From contig NZ_LROM01000002.1 of assembly GCF_001758785.1 (NCBI RefSeq), positions 17,545 to 81,544 of the forward strand: 64,000 nt of DNA, given 5' to 3'. Positions within the stretch are counted from its first letter, which is position 1, and the number at the start of each line of letters is the position of its first letter. Source of the DNA: Duganella phyllosphaerae (GTDB lineage Bacteria; Pseudomonadota; Gammaproteobacteria; Burkholderiales; Burkholderiaceae_D). Under the pieces are notes generated by a model. The model searched no databases, had not been told where the DNA came from, and saw only the letters and a program-made list of their open reading frames with translations. Made by a program: the position numbers and the translations under genes. Below are positions 54,710 through 63,951 of the stretch, one piece after another.

Positions 54710-56184
54710 GCAGCCTCCGGGACAGGGAGGGAAACCACGATGGTGGCGCCGACCGGCGCATCGCCCTCCGGCTCGACCGCCCAGATACGACCGCCATGGG
54801 TTTCCATGATAGAGCGGCAGATCGGCAGGCCCATGCCCATGCCATCGGGCTTGGTGCTGTAAAAGGCTTCGAACAGCCGCGGCATCTGGTCGGGCGGAAT
54901 GCCGGGGCCCGTGTCGGTCACGCCCAGCCACAGCGTGCCGTCGGCGCGGCGCTCGGTGCGCAGGGTGAGCACGGCCTGACCGGCCGGGCACTGGTGCATG
55001 GCCTGGATGGCGTTCATCAGCAGGTTGATGATCACCTGTTGCAGCTGCACGCGGTCGCCATTGACCGGCGGCAGGCCGGCTTCCAGCTCCAGCACCAGCG
55101 CCACCCGGTGGTTATTCAGTTCACGGCGCACCAGGTCCACGCTTTCCTCGGCCAGGAGGTTCAGGTCCAGACCCAGGTGCTGCGGGTCGCTGCGGCGCGC
55201 CAGCGCGCGGATGCGCTTGATCACGCCGGTGGCGCGGGCGCTCGCTGCGAGAATGGCGTTGACGGTGTAGCGCGCCTCTTCCAGGTCGGGCTGCGGACGG
55301 TTCATCCAGCGCAGGCAAGCCTCGCCGTTGGTAGAGATGGCGGCCAGCGGCTGGTTCACCTCGTGCGCGATGGACGCGGCCAGTTCGCCCAGCATGGTCA
55401 CGCGGGTGGCGTGCTGCAGTTGCACCTGCGAGCGGTGCAAGGCCTGCTCGGCCACCACGGCGGCGGTGACGTCGGTGATGGAACCGACGTATTCGCAGTC
55501 GCCGTCGCGCGAGAACAGCGGCTCGGCCAGCACCTGCACATGCTTGATCGACCCGTCGGCCATCAGCAGGCGATGACGCAGATCGACGCTGCCCAGACAT
55601 TCGACGCAGCGGTCATACGCGGCGCGCACCATCACGCGGTCATCGGGCGCGGTGCGCGTCAATATCAGGTCGATATTGGGGGTAATCTCGGGCGCATGGC
55701 CGAAGATGCGCGCGGCCTCGTCGGACCAGTACATCTCGCCGCCGGGGGACTTGATACTGAAACTGCCGGTCTTGCTGATGCGCTGGGAACCTGCCAAAAA
55801 GGCCTGGCTGCGGCGCAGCGCCTGTTCGCGCGCCAGCAGCGCGTTGGTGGCGGCCTGGCCGCGCAGAACCAGGAATGTGGCAATGCCGATGGCCGACATG
55901 CTGACACCCATGCGCCCTACCGCAGCGATGGAAAACACGTCGAGGTGGGTGACAACGTACGACAGCGCGGTGGCCAGCAGGCATGCCGCGCAGGTCCACA
56001 ACACGCCGCGCCGCTGCCACACGCTGGCCGACAGCAGTACCACCACCACGTACATTACCGCGATCGCCACGTCGAGCGGCGTGAAGGTGTCGACGATGAA
56101 AATCAGCACCGTACTCAATATCAGCAGTGTGGAGAGCAGTGGTGTCCTGGCGTCCCGGCGCATCGTCAACCTTGTCATTATCAT
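54706..56184 (-). CDS. sensor histidine kinase, partner of the FixJ-type regulator
   Basis: A 492-residue kinase. The N-terminus has four to five membrane helices (about 15-110) with almost no periplasmic loops, followed by a PAS domain (about 130-245), HisKA (phospho-His in LGELAASIAHEVNQPLAAIS) and HATPase (NLLMNAIQAM, DTGPGI, GMGMGLPICRS). The AHEVNQPL motif is typical of FixL/DctB-like kinases. The closely packed helices suggest sensing of a membrane or quinone-related state; this is inference. No haem-binding PAS signature was noticed. Confidence 0.91.
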   Translation of the reverse strand: MIMTRLTMRRDARTPLLSTLLILSTVLIFIVDTFTPLDVAIAVMYVVVVLLSASVWQRRGVLWTCAACLLATALSYVVTHLDVFSIAAVGRMGVSMSAIGIATFLVLRGQAATNALLAREQALRRSQAFLAGSQRISKTGSFSIKSPGGEMYWSDEAARIFGHAPEITPNIDLILTRTAPDDRVMVRAAYDRCVECLGSVDLRHRLLMADGSIKHVQVLAEPLFSRDGDCEYVGSITDVTAAVVAEQALHRSQVQLQHATRVTMLGELAASIAHEVNQPLAAISTNGEACLRWMNRPQPDLEEARYTVNAILAASARATGVIKRIRALARRSDPQHLGLDLNLLAEESVDLVRRELNNHRVALVLELEAGLPPVNGDRVQLQQVIINLLMNAIQAMHQCPAGQAVLTLRTERRADGTLWLGVTDTGPGIPPDQMPRLFEAFYSTKPDGMGMGLPICRSIMETHGGRIWAVEPEGDAPVGATIVVSLPVPEAA

Positions 56185-56204
56185 ATATTCACGGGATTAT
56201 AAGG

Positions 56205-56278
56205 GCAACCAAAGGTTTGCTCTCCTATACAAAGGGATAGGCAGAAAATCATCATCCACGTCCATTTAGCAACCAAAG
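56205..56278. promoter_or_regulatory. 10-bp direct repeats before the MocR-type gene
   Basis: GCAACCAAAG occurs at 56205-56214 and again at 56269-56278, 64 bases apart, between the divergent kinase and MocR-type genes. MocR/PdxR regulators often bind spaced direct repeats near their own promoters, so these are candidate sites. Only the repeat itself is directly seen. Confidence 0.35.
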
Positions 56279-56339
56279 TATGATAGCCAGTAACTTCCGG
56301 TTAGCATAAGCTGTGGTCATTGTCACCACGGGGAACGCC

Positions 56340-57782
56340 TTGAAACTGTACGAGACACTGGCTGCCGACATCGCCGGGCAAATCGCCCAGGGCGTGATCC
56401 GCGAGGGTGAGCGGATCCCCTCGGTGCGCCAGACCAGCCAGCACCACAACCTCAGTGTATCGACCGTGATCCGCGCCTTCCTGCTGCTCGAGAGCCAGGG
56501 CGTGATCGAAAGCCGGCCGCAGTCGGGCTACTTCGTGCGGCGCCGCCCGGCGGACACCGTGCTGCCGGCGCAGCCAGCGCCGCCGGCGCCGGCCGAGGTG
56601 GCGCGCGCGCCGTCGCTCGATACCAGCGCGCTGGTGCTCACCACCCTGCGCTCGATCGACCAGGGCAGCGTGCCGTTCGGCTCCCCCTACCCCGATCCCG
56701 CGCTATTCCCGTGGGCGCGCCTCAATCACTACGCCACCAGTATCGGGCGCCGCGACGGTGGCCGCATGCCGCTGGCCGACCTCCCGCCCGGCAACCCGGA
56801 ACTGATACGCCAGATCGCCCGCCGCCACCTCGATAACGGGCTGGCCGTCGACGCAACAGAAATCATCGTCACCGCCGGCGCCACCGAAGCGATCAACCTG
56901 TGCCTGCAAGCGGTGGCCCGGCCGGGAGCGGCCATCGCGGTGGAATCGCCCACCTATTATGCGCAGCTGCAGGCCGTCAGACGGCTCGGCATGCGGGTGG
57001 TGGAAATTCCCACCGACCCGCAACTGGGCATGGACCTGGCGGCCTTGGAGCGCGCCATCGAGACCGACGACGTCGCAGCGTGCATGGTGATGCCCAACTT
57101 TCAGAATCCGCTCGGTTTCCGCATGCCGGAGGCGCGCCTGCGCGCGCTGGTGGACCTGCTGGCACGGCGCGATCTGCCCGCAATCGAGAACGATGTGTAC
57201 CACGAGCTGTATTACGGCGACAGCCATCCGGCTAGCCTCAAGCACTTCGACACGCATGGCCTGGTCATGCATTGCAATTCGTTTTCCAAGAGCCTCACCA
57301 GCGGCTGGCGCATCGGCTGGACCCTGCCCGGGCGCTTCCACACGCAACTGGAAAAGCTCAAGTTTCTCAATACCCCCAGCATGCCGTCGCTGCCGCAACT
57401 GGCAATTGCCGAATACCTGCGCACCGACGGTTACGACTACCACCTGCGCCGCCTGCGCAAGACGCTGGCGCAGCAGGCCAGCATCATGACCGCCGCCGTG
57501 CTGCGCTTTTTCCCCGATGGCACCAGCGTCTCGACACCGGCCGGCGGCTACCTGCTGTGGGTATGCCTGCCGCCCGGCGTAAAGGCGCTGGAACTGTATG
57601 CGCGTGCGCAGGAACGCGGCATCAGCCTGGCGGCCGGCGACATGTTCGCCGCCAGCGGCGCCTGGCGCCACCACATCCGCCTGAACTACAGCTATCCGTG
57701 GAGCAAGGCGCTGGAAGCGGCGGTGCGCACGCTGGGCCTGGTGACCGGGGAACTGATGGAGCCGATGCGCCGCAGCAGGTGA
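56340..57782 (+). CDS. MocR/GntR-type regulator with aminotransferase domain
   Basis: A 480-residue protein if started at TTG 56340, which has GGGGA at a suitable distance; GTG 56313 would add nine residues. The N-terminal GntR winged helix reads IREGERIPSVRQTSQHHNLSVSTVIRAFLLLESQGVIESRPQSGYF. A fold-type I aminotransferase domain (about 110-470) contains GATEAINLCLQA, ESPTYYAQL, NFQNPLGF and the PLP-Lys site SFSKSLTSGWRIGW. MocR proteins bind PLP and regulate vitamin B6, amino-acid or related genes; a few are activators with a single target. The target is not evident here. Confidence 0.9.
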   Translation: MKLYETLAADIAGQIAQGVIREGERIPSVRQTSQHHNLSVSTVIRAFLLLESQGVIESRPQSGYFVRRRPADTVLPAQPAPPAPAEVARAPSLDTSALVLTTLRSIDQGSVPFGSPYPDPALFPWARLNHYATSIGRRDGGRMPLADLPPGNPELIRQIARRHLDNGLAVDATEIIVTAGATEAINLCLQAVARPGAAIAVESPTYYAQLQAVRRLGMRVVEIPTDPQLGMDLAALERAIETDDVAACMVMPNFQNPLGFRMPEARLRALVDLLARRDLPAIENDVYHELYYGDSHPASLKHFDTHGLVMHCNSFSKSLTSGWRIGWTLPGRFHTQLEKLKFLNTPSMPSLPQLAIAEYLRTDGYDYHLRRLRKTLAQQASIMTAAVLRFFPDGTSVSTPAGGYLLWVCLPPGVKALELYARAQERGISLAAGDMFAASGAWRHHIRLNYSYPWSKALEAAVRTLGLVTGELMEPMRRSR

Positions 57783-57884
57783 ATTCGCCACAACTGTACT
57801 CCCCCGCCATGGCGCCATCTGTAGCCGTGGCGCGGCCGTGCGCGGCCCTATCCTGTAGCCTTCTCCACACCGCACAGGCCCGCC

Positions 57885-57950
57885 ATGAAAACCTCCCGCA
57901 CCAAGGTCGCCAACCTGCTCATGGCCGGCTTTGAACAGGGGGCGGCATGA
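57885..57950 (+). CDS. possible 21-residue leader peptide
   Basis: A short frame ([21 protein letters not shown]) whose stop overlaps the next gene's start in an ATGA arrangement. It could translationally couple or tune the receiver-EAL gene. No clear ribosome site is seen ahead of it, and 21 codons can occur by chance, so support is weak. Confidence 0.25.
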   Translation: MKTSRTKVANLLMAGFEQGAA

Positions 57951-59272
57951 ATACCGATACCGGCCGCACGCCGCTACGGGTGATCGTCATCGACGGCGAC
58001 CGCCGCGCCTGCGACGCCACCATCGCGCTGTGCCGCCAATCGGGCTTGCGCGTCAACGGCTGGGCCCATGATGGCGCGACCGGGCTGGAATTGATCGAGT
58101 CGCTGCCGGCCGCGCCCGACCTGGTGATCCTCGAACTGCGCCTGCCCGACATGGACGGCGCCGACCTGCTGCTGGCGCTGTCGATGCTGGCGCCAGCCAC
58201 CAGCGTGGTGATCTGCAGCGCCGTATGCGAACAGATCCAGGACTCGGCGCTGACGCTGGCCACCACGCTGGGCCTGCGGGCGCTGGGCGCGGTGCGCAAG
58301 CCGGCGCAGGCCGCCGCGCTGCTGGCCGCGATCGGCGATTGCGCGCGCGCCGGTCCCACCGGGTTGCCAGCGCCGCGCAAGGAAGCGCCGCTTATCTTGC
58401 CGGTGCTGGCAGCGGCGCACGTGCGCGATGCCATCCGCCACAGCGAGTTCGAGCTGCACTACCAGCCCAAGGTGGCAGTGTACGATGGTGCCCTGCAAGG
58501 GGCCGAGGCGCTGCTGCGCTGGCGCGTTCCGGACCGGAGCCTGCTGGCGCCGGGCAGTTTTCTGGCGCAGATAGAAGCTATGGGCATGATGGACCAGGTG
58601 ACCATGGAAGTGATGCGCCTGGCGCTGCGCGACTGGCAAGCATGGAGCCGCGCCGGCCTGGCACTGCCGCTGTCGGTTAACCTGTCGCCGCTGTCGCTGA
58701 CCGACCCGCACCTGGCGCGCCAGCTGATCGACGCTGTGGCGCAAGCCTGTGTGCCGCCGGCCTACCTGACCTTCGAGGTGGTCGAACACGCTGAGGTGGC
58801 CGACCTGGCCACGGCGCTGCGGGTGCTGATCAAGCTGCGGCTGCACGGCTTCGGGCTGTCGCTCGACGACTACGGCGCCGGCCACGCGTCCATGCTGCGG
58901 CTGGCCCGCTTTCCTTTCAGCGAACTTAAACTGGACCGCCAGCTGGTGCACCAGGCGTGGCAGCGTCCGCACCTCAAGCCGTTGCTGCGGCACGCGATTG
59001 CCACGGCGCGCGAGCTGGGAGTAACCTCGGTGGCCGAAGGGATCGAAACGCCAGAAGACCTGGCGCTGCTGCGCGAACTCGGTTGCGACCAGGCACAAGG
59101 CTACCTGGTGGCGCGGCCCATGCCGGCCGAAGCCATGCCCGGCTGGCACCTGGACCAGCTACGGGCCAGTGCCAACCTGACGCCGTCCCGGCAGGACGAT
59201 CAGCGCAGCCGCGTGGTGCCGCTGCGCCGCCCTGGCCGGCGCTCCCCGACGGACGGGGACCGCAACCGGTAA
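57947..59272 (+). CDS. receiver-EAL protein with altered phosphorylation site
   Basis: A 441-residue cytoplasmic protein. The receiver-like domain (about 8-125) has [11 protein letters not shown] at the acid pocket and [13 protein letters not shown] where the phospho-Asp should be, i.e. Glu in its place; the Lys in AVRKP remains. The EAL domain (about 155-400) keeps [52 protein letters not shown] and QAQGYLV, so phosphodiesterase activity is likely. The organisation resembles RocR/VieA-type regulators. A basic, probably disordered tail ends the protein. Convergent with the molybdoenzyme gene. Confidence 0.9.
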   Translation: MNTDTGRTPLRVIVIDGDRRACDATIALCRQSGLRVNGWAHDGATGLELIESLPAAPDLVILELRLPDMDGADLLLALSMLAPATSVVICSAVCEQIQDSALTLATTLGLRALGAVRKPAQAAALLAAIGDCARAGPTGLPAPRKEAPLILPVLAAAHVRDAIRHSEFELHYQPKVAVYDGALQGAEALLRWRVPDRSLLAPGSFLAQIEAMGMMDQVTMEVMRLALRDWQAWSRAGLALPLSVNLSPLSLTDPHLARQLIDAVAQACVPPAYLTFEVVEHAEVADLATALRVLIKLRLHGFGLSLDDYGAGHASMLRLARFPFSELKLDRQLVHQAWQRPHLKPLLRHAIATARELGVTSVAEGIETPEDLALLRELGCDQAQGYLVARPMPAEAMPGWHLDQLRASANLTPSRQDDQRSRVVPLRRPGRRSPTDGDRNR

Positions 59273-59277
59273 CGCTC

Positions 59278-61647
59278 CTAGCGCCCGCCGCCAGCGGGCA
59301 TGACACCCGGCGACAGCAGCACCGGGATCGACTTGGAGGTGGGCGTACCAGCGCCGTCGGCCACGCTGGCCAGCGGCACCAGGGCGTTGGTTTCCGGGTA
59401 GTAGGCGCCCAGGCAGCCGCGCGGAATGTCGTAGGCCACCAGCATGAAGCCATCGGCGCGGCGCACCGTCTCGCGCTCGTTCCCCTCGTCACCTTCTGCC
59501 CACACACTGCGCACATCCACCCAGTCGCCCGCCTTCATGCCCAGCATGTCGAGGTCGGCCTGGTTGATGAAGATCACGCGGCGCATGCCGAACACGCCGC
59601 GATAGCGGTCGTCCAGCGCATAGATGGTGGTGTTGTACTGGTCGTGGGACCGGGTGGTCATCATCACCATCAACTGTTCGCCATGGCGCCGGCGCGCGCG
59701 CGAAATCGGCGTGTCGTGCGCCACCGCGTGCGCGATGAAGGTGGCTTTGCCGCTGGCCGTGCGCCAGGTCAGGTCGCGCGGTGCCACCGGCAAGTGAAAA
59801 CCGCCCGGCACGGCGATGCGCGCGTTGTAGTCGTGGAAGTCGTCGAACACCAGCGCGATATCGTCGCGGATGCGGGAGTAGTCGTCACGGTACGTCGCCC
59901 AGGCCAGGCTGTCGCGCCCTACTCCCGGACCGCCGCCGAGCGTGGCCTCGGCCATGTGCGCGACGATCGCCACTTCCGACAGCAGGTCCGGCGATGCTGG
60001 CTGGTTGATGCCGTAGGAAACGTGGACCATGCTCATCGAGTCTTCCACCGTCACGCCTTGCGGCACGCCCTGGCGTTCATCGATCTCGGTGCGGCCCAGC
60101 GTGGGCAGGATCAGCGCCTCGCGCCCGTGCACCAGGTGGCTGCGATTGAGCTTGGTGGTGATATTGACCGTCAGCGCGCACGAGCGCAGCGCCGCGTACG
60201 TAACCTCGGTGTCCGGCGTGGCGACCGCGAAATTGCCGCCCAGTCCCACGAACACTTTCACTTTTTGCGCGGCCATGGCGGCGATGGTGGCCACCACGTC
60301 CAGCCCATGGTGGCGCGGCGGCTCGAAGCCGAACACCTGTTCCAGGCGGTCGAGGAAGGCTGGGGTGGGCTGCTCCTCGATACCGACCGTGCGGTTGCCC
60401 TGCACATTGGAGTGGCCGCGCACCGGGCACAGGCCCGCGCCCAGGCGGCCGATATTGCCGCGCATGAGCATCAGGTTGGCCAGCATCTGGATCGTCGCCA
60501 CCGAGTTCTTGTGCTGGGTAATGCCCATGCCCCACGTAGCGATCACGCGCTCGCCCTTGACATACACCTGCGCCAGCTGCTCGATGGTGGCGCGCGGCAC
60601 ACCCGATTCGGCCAGCAGCAGGTCCCAGCTTTCGGCCTGCAGGTCGGCGGTAAAAGCGTCGAAGCCGCTCGTGTGTTCGGCGATGAAGGCCACGTCGAGC
60701 ACGCGCGGCGCGTTGGCGGCGACCGCCGCTTCGTCGAGTTCCAGCACCCGCTTGGCCAGCGCCTTGATCAGCGCGAAGTCACCGCCCACGCGCGGTTGCA
60801 GGAACAGCGAGGCGATCGGCGTGCTGGTGAGCGTGAGCATTTCCACCGGGTCCTGCGGACTGGCGAAGCGTTCCAATCCCCGTTCGCGCAGCGGGTTGAT
60901 GGACACAATGGTGGCGCCGCGCCTGGCGCAGTCGCGCAGCTCGCCCAGCATGCGCGGGTGGTTGGTGGCCGGATTCTGGCCGAAGATCATGATCACGTCG
61001 GCATGTTCGAAATCTTCGAGCACCACCGTGCCCTTGCCCACGCCGACGGACAACGGCAGGCCGCGACTGGTCGCCTCGTGGCACATATTGGAGCAGTCGG
61101 GGAAGTTGTTGGTGCCGTAGGCCCGGGCGAACAACTGGTAGAGGAAAGCCGCCTCGTTGCTGGCGCGGCCAGACGTGTAAAACGCCGCCTGGTCGGGGTG
61201 GTCGAGCGCCTTCAGTTCGCGCGCCACCAGGGCAAAGGCGTCGTCCCACGACACCGGCACATAGTGGTCGATTGCGGCGTCGTAGCGCATCGGCGCCGTC
61301 AGCCGGCCGTGCTGTTCCAGTTCGTAGTCCGACTGCGCCAGCAGCTCGGTCACGCTGTAACGGCTGAACAGGTCATTGGTCACGCGCTTGCTGGTGGCCT
61401 CCGCCGCCACCGCCTTGACGCCATTTTCGCAAAACTCGAAGGTGGAGCTGTGCTCGCGGTCGGGCCAGGCGCAGCCGGGGCAGTCAAAGCCGTCGGGCTG
61501 GTTCTGGGCGAACAGGGTGCCGTACTTGCCTGCGGAAACGCGCTCACGCCACAGGTTGAGCGCCACGTACTTGAGCGCGCCCCAACCCGCCGCCGGATGG
61601 GTGTATGCTTCGATCTTGCCCGCAGCTTCAGTGTGTTTGGTACCCAT
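59278..61647 (-). CDS. FdhF/YdeP-type molybdopterin oxidoreductase
   Basis: A 789-residue enzyme of the formate-dehydrogenase-like group. Features: CPGCAWPD near residue 56 in place of a canonical 4Fe-4S motif, then SGRASNEAAFLYQLFARAYGTNNFPDCSNMCHEATSRGL, GQNPATNHPRML, GMGITQHKN and GLGAGLCPVRGHSNVQGNRTVG. Sequence and length fit the YdeP branch, whose substrate is unknown and which is associated with acid stress in E. coli. No signal peptide, hence cytoplasmic. No fdhD-type accessory gene is adjacent; a small membrane protein is encoded just upstream. Confidence 0.88.
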   Translation of the reverse strand: MGTKHTEAAGKIEAYTHPAAGWGALKYVALNLWRERVSAGKYGTLFAQNQPDGFDCPGCAWPDREHSSTFEFCENGVKAVAAEATSKRVTNDLFSRYSVTELLAQSDYELEQHGRLTAPMRYDAAIDHYVPVSWDDAFALVARELKALDHPDQAAFYTSGRASNEAAFLYQLFARAYGTNNFPDCSNMCHEATSRGLPLSVGVGKGTVVLEDFEHADVIMIFGQNPATNHPRMLGELRDCARRGATIVSINPLRERGLERFASPQDPVEMLTLTSTPIASLFLQPRVGGDFALIKALAKRVLELDEAAVAANAPRVLDVAFIAEHTSGFDAFTADLQAESWDLLLAESGVPRATIEQLAQVYVKGERVIATWGMGITQHKNSVATIQMLANLMLMRGNIGRLGAGLCPVRGHSNVQGNRTVGIEEQPTPAFLDRLEQVFGFEPPRHHGLDVVATIAAMAAQKVKVFVGLGGNFAVATPDTEVTYAALRSCALTVNITTKLNRSHLVHGREALILPTLGRTEIDERQGVPQGVTVEDSMSMVHVSYGINQPASPDLLSEVAIVAHMAEATLGGGPGVGRDSLAWATYRDDYSRIRDDIALVFDDFHDYNARIAVPGGFHLPVAPRDLTWRTASGKATFIAHAVAHDTPISRARRRHGEQLMVMMTTRSHDQYNTTIYALDDRYRGVFGMRRVIFINQADLDMLGMKAGDWVDVRSVWAEGDEGNERETVRRADGFMLVAYDIPRGCLGAYYPETNALVPLASVADGAGTPTSKSIPVLLSPGVMPAGGGR

Positions 61648-61695
61648 GTCGTCGATGCTCCTCTAAAAAATTCATGATGCCAGGATGGCGTTATC

Positions 61696-61941
61696 CTACC
61701 AGCCTGCCATGGCGCGCTTGATCGATTGCAGCAGCAAGCGCCTGCAATCGGCAGCGCACAGGCCATTGGCGCGCATGGCGTCGCGTACGCTTTCGGAAGC
61801 GGTGGGCAGTGCATTCTCGTGGCAGATAAAGTAGCACGCTGCCAGCGCAGCGGCCAGCACGACGCAGCACACGATGAGCCATCCGGCTTTCGCATTCCCG
61901 ACCATCTGCAGCACCGGCAGCTTCCCATAATTGACGACCAT
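61696..61941 (-). CDS. small membrane protein of unknown function
   Basis: An 81-residue protein from ATG 61941, placed directly after GGAGGGGGT. One hydrophobic helix (about 20-43, WLIVCCVVLAAALAACYFIC) is followed by a cytoplasmic or periplasmic tail with two cysteines (GLCAADCRRLLLQSI). It lies 48 bases upstream of the molybdoenzyme gene on the same strand and may be co-transcribed. I do not recognise the family. Confidence 0.5.
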   Translation of the reverse strand: MVVNYGKLPVLQMVGNAKAGWLIVCCVVLAAALAACYFICHENALPTASESVRDAMRANGLCAADCRRLLLQSIKRAMAGW

Positions 61942-62078
61942 ACCCCCTCCAGAAAGTGCGCAGGACGGCGGCGCCGACCTGTTGCCAATATAGGTCGGTG
62001 CGGAACCTGGCGAAATCGCACCTTGGTAATGCCAACTCATACCAAGGTTTAGGTTCATGCGCGGCAGTCCCCGCTCGC

Positions 62079-62107
62079 CTATTCCAGGAGGGAATAGCAG
62101 CTATTCC
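62079..62107. promoter_or_regulatory. three alternating CTATTCC half-sites upstream of the cytochrome operon
   Basis: CTATTCC at 62079-62085, its complement GGAATAG at 62091-62097, and CTATTCC again at 62101-62107. The last two form a perfect palindrome, GGAATAGC-A-GCTATTCC. Outer copies are 22 bases apart, two helical turns. The array lies 61-89 bases before ATG 62168, so it is a good operator candidate for the second dehydrogenase operon. Confidence 0.5.
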
Positions 62108-62167
62108 TTCAGGCAGGTTACAGCCGCGCGCAGGCGTGGCAGCATCCTGTTATCAATGGAGGAAGAC

Positions 62168-63481
62168 ATGAAACGCAAGACCAAATGGAGTCTGGCCGGC
62201 GCGGTGGTGCTGGCCGGCTGCGCCGGCGCGGCGGCCTGGATGCTGGAGCCGGCGATCGCGCCCATCGCGCCGCCGGCAGCCGCCAGCTTCGCTGCGCAAA
62301 CGGTGGCGCGCGGCGCGCGCGTGGTGGCGCAGGGCGACTGCATGGTGTGCCACACGGCTTCCGGCGGCGAACCCTTTGCCGGCGGCCTGCCGCTGAAAAC
62401 GCCGTTCGGCACCATCTACACCACCAATATCACGCCCGATGCCGGCACCGGCATCGGTAACTGGTCGCCGGCCGCGTTTACCCGCGCGCTGCGCCGGGGC
62501 GTGGCGCGGGACGGCCACCTGCTGTATCCGGCCTTCCCCTATATTCACTACACCCGCATGTCGAACCAGGACATCGAGGATGCCTACGCCTACCTGATGA
62601 CCCGCGCGCCGGTACAGGCCACGCCGCCCGCCAACCAGCTGATTTTCCCGCTCAATTTCCGGCCGCTGCTGGCCGGCTGGAACCTGCTGTACCTGCGCCC
62701 CGGACCGGTGCCGGCCGATGGCAACCGCAGCGAAATCTGGAACCGGGGCCGTTACCTGGTGGACGGCGCCGGCCACTGCGCCTCGTGCCACAGCGCGCTG
62801 GGACCGATCGGCGGCGAACGCAGCCCAGCCTTCAGCGGCGGCAATATCGATGGCTGGGATGCGCCCGCGCTAACCGCCCTGCTGCAAGCACCGCGCCCGT
62901 GGACCGAGCAGCAGCTGGCGCTGTACCTGCGCCACGGCTGGTCGCCCGAACACGGCGCCGCCGGCGGCCCGATGGCGCCGGTGGCGCACAGCCTGTCCAC
63001 CACGCCGCCCGAAGATGCGGCAGCGATCGCCCACTACATCATGTCGCTGCAAAACCCTGCGGCAAAACCGCCTGCACTATCGGCTGCAGCGGTCATCAAG
63101 CCCGCTGCCAACGATCCTGCGCTGCTGCCGGGCCGTACCCTGTTCGCCGGCGCCTGCGCCGGCTGCCACACAGGCGCCGCGCCGATGATGGCCGCCGGTA
63201 GCCGCCCGTCCCTGGCGCTGAGCAGCGCCGTTGCCGGTCCCAAGCCCGATAACCTGATCCAGACCATCCTCAACGGGCTGCCATGGACCCACACCGGGCA
63301 GTCGAGCTACATGCCGCCATTCGCGGGCACCCTGACCGACGCCCAGGTGGCCAGCATCGCCATGTACGTACGCGCCGAGATCGGCCAGCGCGCGCCATGG
63401 CAGGACGACAAACAACGCCCGCTCGACGCACGCGGCATCGAACAACGCGTGACCGCCATCCGCAAGGAGAACCAGCAATGA
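62168..63481 (+). CDS. tri-haem c-type cytochrome subunit, second operon
   Basis: A 437-residue protein with GGAGGA before ATG 62168. An N-terminal helix (SLAGAVVLAGCAGAAAWML) is followed by three haem sites, CMVCH (about 60), CASCH (about 203) and CAGCH (about 336). It is paralogous to the cytochrome at 38174-39478, sharing FAGGLP-K-PFGT, NIT-D--TGIG and LYPAFPY. It precedes the FeS and Mo subunit genes here, the reverse of the first operon. Stop and next start overlap (ATGA at 63478-63481). Confidence 0.9.
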   Translation: MKRKTKWSLAGAVVLAGCAGAAAWMLEPAIAPIAPPAAASFAAQTVARGARVVAQGDCMVCHTASGGEPFAGGLPLKTPFGTIYTTNITPDAGTGIGNWSPAAFTRALRRGVARDGHLLYPAFPYIHYTRMSNQDIEDAYAYLMTRAPVQATPPANQLIFPLNFRPLLAGWNLLYLRPGPVPADGNRSEIWNRGRYLVDGAGHCASCHSALGPIGGERSPAFSGGNIDGWDAPALTALLQAPRPWTEQQLALYLRHGWSPEHGAAGGPMAPVAHSLSTTPPEDAAAIAHYIMSLQNPAAKPPALSAAAVIKPAANDPALLPGRTLFAGACAGCHTGAAPMMAAGSRPSLALSSAVAGPKPDNLIQTILNGLPWTHTGQSSYMPPFAGTLTDAQVASIAMYVRAEIGQRAPWQDDKQRPLDARGIEQRVTAIRKENQQ

Positions 63482-63951
63482 CCAACCTCACCGTCAACGG
63501 CGTGTCGCACACGCTGGCCATCGATCCCTCCACGCCGCTGCTGTACGCGCTGCGCAACCAGCTGGAACTGAACGGCGCCAAGTTTGGCTGCGGCCTGGGC
63601 CAGTGCGGCGCCTGCACCGTGCTGGTGGACGACCAGCCGGTGTTCGGCTGCCTCACGCCGGTCGCCGCGTGCGCGGGCCGCAAGGTGCGCACCATCGAAA
63701 GCCTGGGCGCGCAAGCGAAGCCGGGCGCCCTGCAAGCGGCGTTCATCAAGCACCAGGCCGCGCAGTGCGGCTATTGCATCGCCGGGATGGTGATGCGCGC
63801 CCAGGCGCTGCTGGAAAAGAACCCGCACCCCACCGATGCGCAGATCCGCACGCACATGGAACCCAATCTTTGCCGTTGCGGCACCCACATGCGCATTCTT
63901 GGCGCGATCCGCGAAGTGGCGCAAAAAACTACCCCAGCGAGCCAGAAATGA
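63478..63951 (+). CDS. 2Fe-2S subunit of xanthine-dehydrogenase-family oxidoreductase, second operon
   Basis: A 157-residue iron-sulfur protein translationally coupled to the cytochrome gene. The plant-type cluster is in GCGLGQCGACTVLVDD, with the fourth Cys in FGC, and the second cluster in QCGYCIAGMVM and CRCGTH. It is paralogous to the protein at 35470-35976. Electrons should pass from the Mo subunit through it to the cytochrome. Its stop overlaps the following start (ATGA at 63948-63951). Confidence 0.92.
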   Translation: MTNLTVNGVSHTLAIDPSTPLLYALRNQLELNGAKFGCGLGQCGACTVLVDDQPVFGCLTPVAACAGRKVRTIESLGAQAKPGALQAAFIKHQAAQCGYCIAGMVMRAQALLEKNPHPTDAQIRTHMEPNLCRCGTHMRILGAIREVAQKTTPASQK

